Counted from the first letter of the stretch, positions 1 through 11,300 are shown. The stretch is DNA of 64,000 nt from Hofstenia miamia (GCA_004352715.1 SCFE01000003.1:5332979-5396978); one strand, 5' to 3'. Numbers and translations are program-made. Notes: a model not told the origin generated them from the letters alone.

Positions 1-559
1 TAAGCATAAAAATATTCTTCAAAAATTTGTTTTGTTCGGGTTTACATCCGTTTTTTCATAATAATATATGTATTATTACAGGCCACATCGAAGAGAATAT
101 AAAAGAAATTAAGGCTCCACAAATAGTTTGTCTCCCTGTTAGAAAATTTCAAAAGCCTTTCATTACACCTATCAACATCACTTTTCAAGCGATGGTAGTA
201 TAAAAACAGAAGTTTGATAAATTTTGTAAACAAGACTTTTACAACTTTTTTCTTATATAAGTATGGATTAAATTATTATATTCATGCTCAAATAGAATAA
301 CAACTATTGACAAGATACATCACTGTTGAAAACAAAAATATACCTGATGTGGACAAAATGTTAACAGACGTCCTGATGAGAGTTAAAATGAATTCAGACC
401 AAGTGAATATTTTTTATTATGATTAATAAATGTAATTTTTATACTTATGCAGAAAAAATGTCAGTAATTGATACGAACATTATATATAACTAATAAATAT
501 AATTCAAAATATTGAAATATTCCTAATCATCAAAAATATCAACTCATACTGTAAATATA
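1..559. other. AT-rich intergenic DNA, nothing recognised
   Basis: Both strands are dense in stop codons. There is no ORF with family features, no terminal repeats and no RNA gene that I can see. It lies left of the first transposon remnant. Confidence 0.6.
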
Positions 560-922
560 TGTGGTTCGCCTAAAATGAGCCACTATGTTAGATACGCAGC
601 TAATTCCTGAATTTCAACCAGTTTGATGCCTTCATGAGTAGCCATTCAAAATATGCCCGAATTTCACTACAGCAAAGAGCACTAGCAACGAAGTTGTCAA
701 AGAAAGATGAATCACGATGAGCTATAGGATGAAGATTGAATATTAGTCACCGAGGAGTTCAAAGCATGTTGAAAATGGAAGGGATTGACTACTTCTAATC
801 TCTCAAAAATTACACACCATCAAAGTTATCATTCTGTCATTGAAGATATATTATTTTTACCTCAAAGAAGGCACTATTACTTATATCAAATCAAGTGCAT
901 GTTGAATGTGTTTTGTCACTAA

Positions 923-1147
923 GGCCACGGTTAGACTAGTGATTTGCTCAAAAGTGATCTATCACATTTTGAGTGAATCACACGTCTAACAACCCGAGAT
1001 AATTAGCGATGTGACGATCACGAAGAAATCGTGCGCGTTCGATTTCCTTGTGATCGTCACATCGCTAATTATCTAGGGTGGTTAGACGTGCAATGCTTTC
1101 AAAAGTGACAGATCACTTTTAACCGTTCACCTAGTCTAACCGTGGCC
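923..1147. mobile_element. Palindromic MITE, PIF/Harbinger-like, TAA target duplication
   Basis: A near-complete 225-bp palindrome. It starts GGCCACGGTTAGACTAG and ends with the inverse, CTAGTCTAACCGTGGCC. The centre carries inverted copies of GTGATCGTCACATCGCTAAT or close to it. TAA lies on each side (920-922 and 1148-1150), a 3-bp duplication of the TWA type seen with PIF/Harbinger elements. It has no coding capacity. It sits inside the Tc1 remnant, so it is younger than that element. A half copy is at 50185-50280. The superfamily rests only on the duplication length and the GGCC start. Confidence 0.75.
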
Positions 1148-1733
1148 TAAGCGCATGCGCAGTTAAGGAATATAAGATAATCATTAAAATAAATGGAATG
1201 TAGAAGGCAGCCATGCTTCCGAATATCATTATCATTCATAATGGCACAGATTGGCTTTCCCTCTATTCGTTAATAAGAGTTTTCTGGTCTATGTAGAGAA
1301 ACTGCAAATAACGCCCCTCCTATACAGGATGATATAAACCAAATGAATAATAATTTTAAAGTCATCCATTTTTTTGAACGATTCATTTCACTATATCGAA
1401 CCTAAATATAGCAATTTGCGACGAAGTATAATATATTCTGGAAGTAGATTTCCTAATGTAGCACTTCAGAACTATCAAGTTATAGTAAAATATTTTTTTC
1501 AACTTCATATTTTATGCGAGTTCTAAAGACTAACTCTCTAGGTTCGTATGCGTGAGTTCCTATTTGTAATTGTATATTTTTATGAAAATTATAAAATGAT
1601 AAACGTTAGTGTGTCTATGTTTGAACGTGTAATAAAGTGAATAAACGTGTATCACAGTAAGCAATAGATCAAGGATAACCTTTTCTCATGGTAAACAACT
1701 TTTTGGTGATTACTCAACAAACTTGTTTTGCAA

Positions 1734-1736
<3 letters not shown>

Positions 1737-1778
<42 letters not shown>

Positions 1779-1786
1779 ATATATAT
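1737..1786. repeat. (TA)n microsatellite
   Basis: About 50 bp of alternating TA with one phase break near 1769. It is the first of several such tracts here, and most of the others border assembly gaps. Confidence 0.95.
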
Positions 1787-2665
1787 CGGACATTTTAATG
1801 AAACATGCAACACTGTTTTATTTAATCTCTAACATTACATGATGACAGATGTGCAAATGTCTTTGGAGAATTAAAACCTAGCTATTTATTTAGTTTTAAG
1901 AAAGCTAGTATTTTTGATCGAATAACGAGTTAGCAAAACAAATTTTTAAAAGTTTTTTTGACAAAAAGATTACAGTGGTGGAGATATCACCCATTCTGGA
2001 AAATAACCGTCTGGTGGGTTCGAGTTATTTCTTAAAAGGGATCAACGATTGAGCTAATTCCAACTAGACGTCAGTATGTTTGAAAGGTTCACAATGAAGA
2101 AATAAGACCATGAAATCTTTTGAAGGTAGAAATTTTCACAATGTTTTATGATTTGTGGGAAGGCATCAGAACCGACTGAAATAATTTCATAAAACTTGAA
2201 AACGGATCTGTTGATTAATTGGTTTATGAGACAATCTTAGATGAAGCACTTCGTAAAATGTATTGCAGAAGATCAGGATGTAGGGTTATTTCAGACTACC
2301 GGATCTACTCGTGACTATCTCACATGGAAAAGGATTTGAATGTTGCTAACCTGGCAAGCCTAAACTGTTCATTTCTCTCCGATTAAAAATTTGTGGGATA
2401 CGTTAGCAGAAAGAATTACAAGAAAAGGGATGATCTGAAGTTTATGCAACAAGACTTGTATGCCATGCCCAATTATATCATAGCAAAATTGTATTCCTCA
2501 ATGACTCATCAAGTGGGTGTGACAATTAAAGTGAAATGTGGTTAATATTAACTAGGTTATTTGTACTGAATTTTGCTTTCTATCTTGCTTGAAATTCTGC
2601 TATTAAAAAATTTCTCGCTCTTTTTTTGAAAAGTTTAATGGCGGCTCATTTTAGATGAACCACTG

Positions 2666-3253
2666 TTATTTACGTCTGAATTTGTAGAGCAAAGTATAAT
2701 TTTCGAGATAGCGAATATGAAATAATTTTCAACCCATTGTTATCATTAGCACGTATCACCGTAAATTATTGAAAGCATTTATATCGAATTCGAGTATTTT
2801 GCTTGAGTTTTATATAATTTATTGCAAATGTTTCATCATAGATGAACGGTACTGTACATTTTAAACCTTTTTTGAAATTTTCTTTTGTCAGCTGTATTTG
2901 AAAATTTTAAAATATCTACTTTTTTATATTTCAGTTTTGCAAACTTGCCAGATATTTTAACAATTAAGTCCATAGAATTAGCCAATAATTGAGCCACAAA
3001 GCGTAAATTTCAATAAAAAGCAACGAAAGAAACAGTTAAAATTGTTTGCATTCTTTCATGTGGTGTTTTTTAGTGAATGCAGAATTCTCTGCATTCATAA
3101 TCATTTGGTACTGACTGGAAGAAATTAAATTTAATATATGACCTTTATGTTTTGCTTTCAACCAATACCAGTTTACATAGTGAATTTTAACCACACGATG
3201 TCGCAGCTAATTCCATAGCGTATTTGAATGCCGCATCCTGTTCGGGCGACAAA
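2666..3253 (+). promoter_or_regulatory. Region upstream of the Amt start: promoter/5' leader candidate
   Basis: AT-rich DNA between the Tc1 remnant and the Amt start codon. A CCAAT-like motif (GCCAAT) is near 2979. I see no clear TATA box or initiator and cannot place the transcription start. Two ATGs precede the chosen start. The one at 3198 opens a six-codon ORF ending at 3218. The one at 3228 opens a 69-codon ORF in another frame that overlaps exon 1. A possible splice acceptor (TTTACATAG) ends at 3180, so a non-coding exon further upstream is possible. Confidence 0.35.
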
Positions 3254-3433
3254 ATGCCAGCTTCTTATACGACAGTCTTCGACACGATTGCTAAAGATGA
3301 CTTTAATTCTACATCTTCTTCACAAACCACATGGGATGATGCCACATGGATACTTACAAGTTCATTTATTATATTTACAATGCAGTCAGGATTCGGGTTG
3401 CTTGAATCAGGTTCAGTTTCAAGAAAAAATGAG
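3254..3433 (+). CDS. Ammonium transporter (Amt/Mep/Rh family), first coding exon
   Basis: Encodes residues 1-60 of a membrane ammonium transporter. Residues 1-26 are a polar extracellular N-terminus with an N-glycosylation sequon (NST, residues 18-20). Residues 27-53 hold the family signature: TWDDATWILTSSFIIFTMQ, the first transmembrane helix, followed by SGFGLLESG. The exon ends after KNE at a phase-0 donor (GAG|GTAATC). The next exon, at 51871, begins VNIM, exactly what the family requires. ATG 3254 is the first in-frame ATG after a stop at 3188; two out-of-frame ATGs precede it. Known role of the family: a trimeric plasma-membrane channel or transporter for ammonium/ammonia. The pore residues (twin histidines, phenylalanine gate) lie further downstream in the family and are not in this window, so activity cannot be judged. 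The sequence is closest in style to animal Amt proteins rather than Rh glycoproteins. No symbol is given because the species is unknown. Confidence 0.94.
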
Positions 3434-4351
3434 GTAATCATACTTTTTAAAGATTGAAATTTTACAAAAGTTATGTTAACATAAATCGATTATCTAATGC
3501 AGCATTAGATGTAGACAATTTTTACAATTTGGTCCAGCAGAAATTCTGTCGGAATTTTTCTATGATTTTCAAAAATGCTTTAATCTCTCTATTTAAATTT
3601 TGAGGTGATTTTTATTTTTTGAAAGTTTACATATTCTTTGAAAAAGTGACTCATCAATAATAAAAAAACAGAATGCGTACGTAAATTTTTCTATATTTTA
3701 CTAAATAACAAACTTAATCGAGGTATTTCACATTTGTGGTTAAATATACTACTTTCTGCCATATAAAGAAAGTTAAAATAAGCTTGTTCCATGTACTTTT
3801 AATTCAAAATAACTCAGGAAATTCCCAAAATCTGGGATGGTTTCCTCAGAAATTTCGAAATACTAAGAACTCACAAATAAAGATATCCAAAATCCGAAAC
3901 ATTCACAGCATAGAGCAATGTCTTCTCTTTTATTTGCACTATTAATCCGCGTTCCTACATGAGTGTTTCTCAACAAAGCTGTGCGATAGGCTTGCCATGA
4001 GGTAACATTTTGTACCCATAACCCAAGCAACACAACAACAAAGGTCTACAGAATAAGCCCCACACCAAACCACAGGAATGCAACTTTACACCCCCAAATC
4101 CCAACAGCCGTTTTTTTACATAACCGTTAAGTATTTCAACACAAAGGAGTTATAGGCATTGATGATTTTATGCATATTTGAATATGTGTTTACATACATA
4201 AAATTATAATAATATCCTCACCAAACTCATAATTTGTAAAGCCATTGTTTAAGGTTCCACCACATGCGATGTTTTGTAGTCTAAGTATCCCCACTTCCAC
4301 AACAGGGCTGTTGGGCACTCTATTTTTAAAAAGTGACATTTCACTGTTTAA

Positions 4352-4609
4352 CCCTAGAATAACCTTGCTCTGACACACTCACTAAGTACCTTTTTAGTGA
4401 CAATTGTCACTGTTAAAAAACCACTAACGATTATTGCAAAAAGCTTTATTGAAAAAACAGATAGTATTTTAAAGAACAAGATATTTAATATATCAAATAT
4501 TCAAAGAAAAGGATGTTCAAATAGCTTAAAGACATAGAACTTCTGAATCAATTTTGTCAAGCATATCTCTAAAAAAAGTGACAATTGTCACTAGCAGGAG
4601 ATTTCTAGG
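4352..4609. mobile_element. piggyBac-type MITE flanked by TTAA, with internal palindromes
   Basis: A 258-bp element flanked by TTAA on both sides (4348-4351 and 4610-4613). The ends match in inverse: CCCTAGAATAACC on the left, and CCTAGAAATCTCC when the right end is reverse-complemented. Inside each end lies the same 16-bp perfect palindrome, AGTGACAATTGTCACT, at 4396-4411 and 4577-4592. The spacing from the ends is unequal (44 and 17 bp). TTAA duplication, short terminal repeats and asymmetric subterminal repeats are piggyBac traits. There is no coding capacity. It does not share terminal sequence with the piggyBac remnant at 44890-46646, so another piggyBac family would have mobilised it. 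Confidence 0.75.
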
Positions 4610-4613
4610 TTAA

Positions 4614-7600
4614 ATTTAATTAGTGTTTATAAACACATCAAATGTGCGCTATTAGATTTGTTTTATAATACTAATCACAAATTTTGAAATATTCGTTACA
4701 TAATTACTTCATTGTAAAATTCCATCGAGACATCATACTTTTCTCTATTGAGAATTGCTTGATCCTGGATAAATATTCTAAGATTCAGTGGTTTAATCCA
4801 ACTTTCTAATGCAACTATGGAATATTTGTTAGTGTACATATTAAACACATAAAGATTGAAGTATGTGTAGACTTGTGAAGCTCAGTATAAATTTCTTACT
4901 CTAAGAAGAGAATCAAGAAACATTATTAATCTTTATCGTCAATTTGGCTTATGACATGCTGCTATAATGAAGCAAAAAGTACATCAATGCAGATGAAGTA
5001 AAAATAATGTAGACAAGCACATATAATGCTCATGCTTAACACACTGCAGTAATTAAGTCACTTATTTGCACGTGATCATCAAAATGTATGTATTTATAAA
5101 CTAAAAATTTCATAAGTTTCATGCTTTAACATAAGAAAGAGTAAATTTTGATAACAAAAATGCTTTTAAAGTAGTATCGTTTATAAAACTTTAAGTGTGA
5201 TTACAAAATTATAGCCCATGAAAGCTTAATAATTTTCAAGAAAATTTTCTAACATAATATGTTTGAAAAATTAGATGTAAATGGTTTGCATCTGATATAT
5301 GGCAAAGTAGAAATAGAATAATTTTACAATTTGTATTCTTTAAGCATGTGTACACATTTCTTAGACGTGACATAAATAAGTCTCCTTCACATAAGTATGT
5401 CATTAATTGGTCCTGATTGGATTTCATTTGCTTACATTGACAGGGTATTCACATAGAAATGATGAAATATTAAATGTTCATTTTACAACTTGAATTATCT
5501 TGAGCTAAATATATTTCCTATCAATCATTTACATTTTATGTTTGGTCTTGTCGCCAGCACACCACGATCTCAGATTTTGCGCGGGGTGTCTGCTTACAGA
5601 AATTAATTAGTTATCGTTAATTTTACTTCTTGGCTTTACAGTTTTCGATTATGGAACTCTCCAACTGACGAGAATTCGAATGACCTAGTGAAAAAGTCGA
5701 AATTTTCTGGGAACACAAACATCAGTGTTAACGTTCTAAAAGCTTGAAAGTGCTGTAAACTCTGACGGCGAATTTAAATGGAGCTTACGCAGGATCTGTT
5801 CAGAAAACGAAATACTTGAGGTTAGGTGTCGTTCCCATGGGTTTAAAGTCGCGCGGAAGCGATACAACTTTTGTTGCTAAACCAATTAATATAAGAAATC
5901 ACATTGGAGGAATTCAAATTAATTCAATATTATCCTATCATATTTCTCACTATAATTCGTTTAGTATGGTGAAAATTTGAAATTGTTTCTAAAAATTGCA
6001 ATTTTCATTGAAAAAGTTTTGCTACTATTAAAAACTTCCACGCAATTTAGAACACAAGTGATCATCATTAATTATCAAAGGATATGCCAGTATCACAGAT
6101 TTTAAAATAGCTTAGAGAAAATGATACCAAAATCTATACAAAATGGATTGTAGCATGAAAGTTACACGGTCCAGAATAGAGTTTGTTTCCATTATTCTTA
6201 AATATATGAGGAAATTCAGAATTGCTTGCAATAATCCTTAGCAAAAATTAAAATCTTTCTTAACACATTGCATCTGTGTGAGATCATACAGGTCTAGTAA
6301 ATTCTTCTCTTGATAAGTAATTACACGTTTCTTATATGATTTAGATATGCACTGAAAGAATACTTTCCATTGATTAAAATATGTCTTTGTCTCTCTATCA
6401 TCCAAGGGTAATGTGTTATTGCATTTTTAGTAATTCTCATTTCATGTTCAATGAATGAATGTTTATGGCTAAAAAGATCAAAACTAAGTTCCACATAAAT
6501 GCAGTTCAAAATCATAGAATTTTTCTGTGTTCATCCTTGCCTTCAATGATTCCTAGTTGTACCACGCTGATGATCTCAACACAAATCTATCATCATAATT
6601 GAACTGTGTTTATCCTGATACATCAAATCTATTATAGCAAAATCCTTGAAGAACAAGAAGCAAGTTTATTACCTCAAGTTCACCCAACTCTTCCATTTAT
6701 TTTGAAGTTAAAACATAAGTATGTGTATCATAGGTTTCTCTAAAGCTATATCCATGGCCTATAGAGACTTATGACATATGATGTCTATTATGAAGAAGAA
6801 CCGCTTAAATTCATGTCAGAATCAATTTTCCATTGAAATATGTCATATTGTTGTGCTCAACAAGGATTCTGCATGTGCACATTTACATCGAAAAAAATAT
6901 TTACCATCAATTTTATAATAGGCAGAGAATTTTTTATGTTTTCGATGAAAAATTCGATTCTAGCACCGTTTTGTAGGAAGTTAAGCTCCTTAAGACATGA
7001 TCTCAGGAGCTCATATCTATCTACTTTTTTAGAGATCGCCCTTTCTAAAATAGATCATTCAACATCTTTTGGCTTAAGTCCTGCAATCTGTTCCCATTTA
7101 AATGAAATCAACATCCATTGGAAAATCACTTAATTATTCTTCTTTTTCTAGAGAATCTTCAGTTGGAGGTTAAGTAAATTGCAATGGGAACCTATAAGTT
7201 ATTTTCCTTATAGCAGATATAAAACAATGTGTATCTCTCTATTACTAGAATTTGGAGCGACAATAAACCAGTTAAATGAAGATTAATCTGAATTATTGTA
7301 TAATCACAATTTTGGTAATTCTTATTGCATTAACTTATCAAAAAACACTTTCATAGGTTAAACACAGGGGTAAAATCTGAAGTGTTGGATGTGCCATGGT
7401 TCTTGAAAATCTGATGTGATAAAAGAAATCTGGCACCAGATTTGGATTTCGGGCATCGCTTTCAGTATGACTCACCTAAACTTTTTTTCAGAACCATGGA
7501 CATGATTTTTTTTGTCAAGTGTTATCAATGTATTTATATATTGAGAATCCGTAGCTTACGACTCATATTTTTGGAATGCAGCAAATGAATATTTAAGAGT

Positions 7601-9550
7601 ATTTTTTATTTTAGTATTACGCATTAAATATTGGACGTGCGAATTTGATATTTATCAATAAAAATCAGTAGGGGGTTTTTATTCAGAAAGATATTCTGAG
7701 ACATTATGCTTTCTCAATATCTTAGCGTCTCAGTGGGTGACTCCAAGCTCCTATAATGACGCAAGAAATTAAAAAATATAAAATACAAAAATTGTTTATC
7801 TTCTGCTGAATAAGGATTGATTATACGCTTCTGCAGAAGTAGAGTTATTTATAACAGTTCCTTATTCAACCCTTTCCAATATATTTATTAATTAGATTTT
7901 TATTCTTAAAAGCAATTTCATATAATGAAAAGTAATTTTTACTAATTTAATTAATAGGAATATTTCAAATTAAAGTTTTAAGTTTCCTAAACTCATTGAG
8001 TTCTTTCTCTTAAAACTTTTTTATCTCTTCCACGAGTTTCTAAGTATGCTTTGCAAAGAGCAGAGTTAGAACTGGGTTCAAAATGTGGCTCGCAAACATA
8101 ATTAAGCCAGATAGGATTTGATTCGGTGATATTCGAGGACCTAAAATTATAAAATAAATAACTCAATTTGACCCGTTACCTAAAAAAATTATAAATCGAA
8201 TAATAAAATGAAAAAATTGATTGTAAGCAATTTTATAGTTTCCAGCCACGTAGCCAACTGTTTAAGATTCAACAATGTTTGACTTTGCTCGACACTATTA
8301 TTTCAAGTGATATTTTTTGCAGTTGGCCAATTTCTCTCCAAGCACAAATACACATCTGCAAATTTCAATGTTTGCAAAACGCCATGTTAAATTTTGAAAA
8401 CAACAAAGTTTTGTAAATGCAAAATTGTGAGCAAGGTTCTTTTCGTTGTATGTTTTAAATTTATTAATGTAAACCCCCATTCTTTATCTAGCAAAAATAT
8501 TACTTGAATTATATGTATTTAATGTCATTTCTTTATTTTTTGCATATATTTGGTAATACACATATTGATGTGATATATTTTTCATGAAGATTGATTGATG
8601 TCAAAATTTGATGTAAAATGAAAAATATAGTCAAAAAATTTTGCCCATTTAAATCTACTTTTCCCGCCACTACGTATTCTTCCAGCGCCCCCGTCCCCAA
8701 GCCTAGTACGTCAGCTTGGAATAGTCCTTCGATTGATGTTTTTATCTTTAAATGTGATCAGTTTATCTATAGGCAGATGCAAAACTCAAAATTTTCTAAC
8801 CTAACAAATATTGTAAAAGAAATATGATGTCTTATTGAAATTATCTTTAGAACTAATATTTACCAAATAAAATATCAAATTAAAACTGTCCTTAAAATTT
8901 TTAAATCAAAAATTTAATCACGACAAAATGTATATGTCAACTTTTCTCTTTAATGATTGCAATTATCTAATGTCGAACTTAATTTTTCATTGTCGCTAGA
9001 TATTGGTATGGCACCATTACGCCGTTTAACGACTTGGGAGTCAATTAGAAAGGATTCCTATTGTTATCAATTTATGGTCTTCAATACAGAGATATTTGCA
9101 TTAAATTAACCTAGGAAACTTAGGTTAATAAATTATAATTAACAGAATATCGTTTGACAGCTTGGAAAGAAACGTATGTGATGGTTAACTTCATAGACAT
9201 GCAAATTAGATGTTGGTTAGAGAAACGGTCAAATCAGGGATTCTTATCAGGACGAAAGATGAGGCACTATAAACAGGACTGTAGCAAAAAGCAATTTCAA
9301 GAGAGATTTACAATGTTGTAAATATGTAATTAGGTTAAGCAAAAGCATTTGAATTTTTTTACCTTTCTTTGTTCGCCGTCCCTAAGACTTGCTAAACTCT
9401 TTATCTTTTTCATATTTAAAAGAGATTATGCCATTGTATTCCATTTAATTCCCAAGTACGCAAACCTTCTGAAATAGCATGGACAAATGGTTACCCAAAG
9501 TATATCATATATAACGTAAAAAATATATTTAATATATATATATATATACA
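4614..9550. other. Intronic DNA, no gene recognised
   Basis: About 4.9 kb of AT-rich sequence with only short shadow ORFs. Two items stand out. One is a locally GC-richer block at about 5560-5880 with no recognisable coding or repeat ends. The other is an inverted repeat at 7389-7503, listed separately. A short C-rich patch near 8670-8720 has no identifiable function. I see no transposase motif in this stretch. Confidence 0.5.
7389..7503. repeat. Inverted repeat with a nested hairpin
   Basis: The left arm at 7389-7409 (ATGTGCCATGGTTCT then GAAAA) pairs with the right arm at 7484-7503 (TTTTTTCAGAACCATGGACA). Between them is a second perfect 8-bp stem, AAATCTGG/CCAGATTT (7426-7443) with a 2-base loop. 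It may be a small foldback element. No target duplication is evident. Confidence 0.6.
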
Positions 9551-10586
9551 CAGGGTGGTCGTAAAGTAACGCAAAATTCTGGTTCGTAAATAATCACAAA
9601 CTGACTAATTTAAAGTGCATAGACACGATTATTTATATTTTCCATAAACATAAATGTATAAATAATAACAATTAACAACATATCATTAAGAGAACTGTTC
9701 AAATTGTCCGCCATTTTGTTCAACTCATAGCCTCATTCTGTTGCATACTGAGCGGCAAACTTTTTCACAAAGTTCAACTTCAATTGAGTTAGTTTCCTCA
9801 GTTATGGCATTCCTCAGCTGATGAATTGTTCGCGGTTGGTGAGAATTAGAGCCCGACGCCACGCCGGCGGAGCCACTGCCGCCGATGAACTGGGCGCCGC
9901 CGCTGCCGATGATTTCCATCGGCGTACAACGTTCATATTGTGATTTAATTTAAGTAGTACTTTTCATAACAGAATGTTATGAGAGTGACGTGACTGACTG
10001 AAAAAATTGATATACAAAAATGTTAGGTTTATATAGGGCTATATACACACCGTAACTGTAGCTTCATGCATGTGCACTCGGTGAGTGGGCCTGTAAGATA
10101 CGGTATAAGCCTATTTAGGCATTTTTTTAATCAAATTTAATCATTTTTGCATACGTGGTATACGCCGGCGCCGCCGCCGATGAATTTATTATCAGCATCG
10201 GGCTCTAGTGAGAATACACTTTATCTTTGAGTAGACCCCAAAAGAAAACGTCTGGGGTGTTAGATCCGGGAGCGCGCCGGCCACTCAAGTGGGCTACTGC
10301 GCTCAATCCATCGTTCAGGTAAGTTGTCATTTAGAAACTCCCGCACGATTAACGATTAATGCTGCGGCGCACCATCCTGTTGAAACATAATATCATCCGG
10401 ATAATCCATTAACCTGGGCAGCAGATATTCCCGTAACATCTGCAGATAAGACACACCGGTAACAGTCCCGTCAAAAAAATATGGACCAATTATGCCTCTT
10501 GATGATATTGCGCACCAGACCAAATGATTCTATCGACTGTTGTAGAATCATTAACAAACATTTCCTCGAACATTGTACAAGCCTCT
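9551..10586 (-). mobile_element. Mariner-like element copy A (DUF4817-type), C-terminal part
   Basis: The 3' end starts at CAGGGTGGTCGTAAAGTAAC, the element's terminal repeat. The - strand encodes the C-terminus of a DDE transposase: NAITEETNSIEVELCEK near 9750-9815, then the second catalytic motif FQQDGAP near 10370-10390. The third catalytic motif region, around WPAR-SPDLTP, is near 10265-10290 and is disrupted by a single-base deletion. A hAT MITE (9847-10207) splits the coding region. A further deletion of about 125 bp at 10513 joins the QQD region to the 'TRRIIWSDE' region. The copy stops at the single N at 10587, where another copy begins. All frames are broken. In the family the protein cuts and pastes the element at TA sites. 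Confidence 0.8.
9847..10207. mobile_element. hAT-type MITE, 8-bp target duplication GTGAGAAT
   Basis: A 361-bp insertion in the mariner copy, flanked by perfect 8-bp duplications GTGAGAAT (9839-9846 and 10208-10215). Ends are TAGAGCCCGACGCC and, reverse-complemented, TAGAGCCCGATGC. The TAGAG start and 8-bp duplication are hAT hallmarks. The outer 50-70 bp are strikingly GC-rich (repeated GCCGCCG and GCCGATGA blocks), while the interior is AT-rich with no transposase. The uninterrupted target sequence is visible in mariner copies B and C, which have GGTTGGTGAGAATACAC. A second copy is at 35893-36217. Confidence 0.9.
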
Positions 10587-10587
10587 N
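10587..10587. other. Single-N contig join between two mariner copies
   Basis: One N separates the truncated end of copy A, inside the transposase D1 region, from a sequence that restarts in the transposase C-terminus. The sequence after the N repeats what lies near 9804-9840. This looks like two contigs or haplotypes placed end to end, not a biological tandem. Confidence 0.6.
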
Positions 10588-11300
10588 ATGGCATTCCTCA
10601 GCTGATGAATTGTTCGAGGTTGGTGAGAATACACTTTATCTTTCAGTAGACCCCAAAGGAAAAAGTCAATCCATCGTCCAGGAAAGTTGTTATTTAGAAA
10701 CTCCCGCACGATTAACGATTAATGCGCGGCGCACAATCCTGTTGAAATATAATAGCATCAGGATAATGCATTAACCCGGGCAGCAGATATTCCCGTAACA
10801 TCTGCAGATAAGACACACCGGTAACAGTCCGGTCCAAAAAATATGGACCAATTATGCCTCTTGATGATATTTCGCGCCATACGGTTAGTCCTGGTAAATT
10901 AAGATCCTTTTCGATTACATGGTGTTGATTGTTTAAATTCCAATACACACAATTGTGCCTATTAATATGGCCGTTGAGTTTAAAAGTTGCCTCGTCAGAC
11001 CAAATGATTCTATCGACTGTTGTAGGATCATTAACAAACATTTCCTCGAACATTGTACAAGCCTCTACTCGCCGATCTGGGTCATCTTCGTTTAAAGCAT
11101 GACAAAGACGAGGAATGTAAGGCTTATAGCCAAGCTTTGAGAGAGCTTTCAGCACTGTAGTGTGGGACACATTGTACAAATTATTACCACGTAATTGTGC
11201 CGCAATACGGCGACTAGAGGTAGGAGTGTTTTGATTAATTTCATTAAGCACTGCATCTTGAAAATCCATTTTTTTTTTAATTTGGACGCCCAATTGGAAT
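10588..11300 (-). pseudogene. Mariner-like transposase pseudogene, copy B
   Basis: The - strand open frame at 10712-11293 covers the transposase core. It has SSRRIAAQLRGNNLYNVSHT (a second helix-turn-helix region), then IIWSDEATF with the first catalytic Asp. HINRHNCVYW, the RGIIGPYF strand and FQQDCAP with the second catalytic Asp follow. The third catalytic Asp is missing: only WIDFFLW-like sequence of the C-terminus follows, after a deletion and in another frame. The N-terminal DNA-binding domain found in copy C is absent; homology stops just upstream of the poly-A run near 11270. Terminal repeats are also absent. It cannot make an active transposase. Confidence 0.85.

Larger units (their letters stand above)
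560..2665 (+). mobile_element. Degraded Tc1/mariner-family transposon with terminal inverted repeats
   Basis: The left end reads GTGGTTCGCCTAAAATGAGC. The right end, reverse-complemented, reads GTGGTTCATCTAAAATGAGC, so these are terminal inverted repeats with two mismatches in 20. Between them the + strand keeps scattered Tc1 transposase pieces. Near 660-780 is a helix-turn-helix-like stretch (LNISHRGVQSMLK). Near 2140-2180 is a stretch resembling the 'MVWG' region. At 2390-2510 is the C-terminal pattern LWDTLAERI, ending in SMTH. The frame is broken many times, so this is an old dead copy. A 225-bp MITE (923-1147) and a (TA)n tract (1737-1786) sit inside it and account for part of its length. 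I cannot fix the TA target duplication exactly because both ends have drifted. Confidence 0.75.

Noticed and set aside
4106-4313. CCCAACAGCC/GGGCTGTTGGG pair as MITE ends
   Set aside because: Only about 10 bp pair and no target duplication or further similarity is seen.
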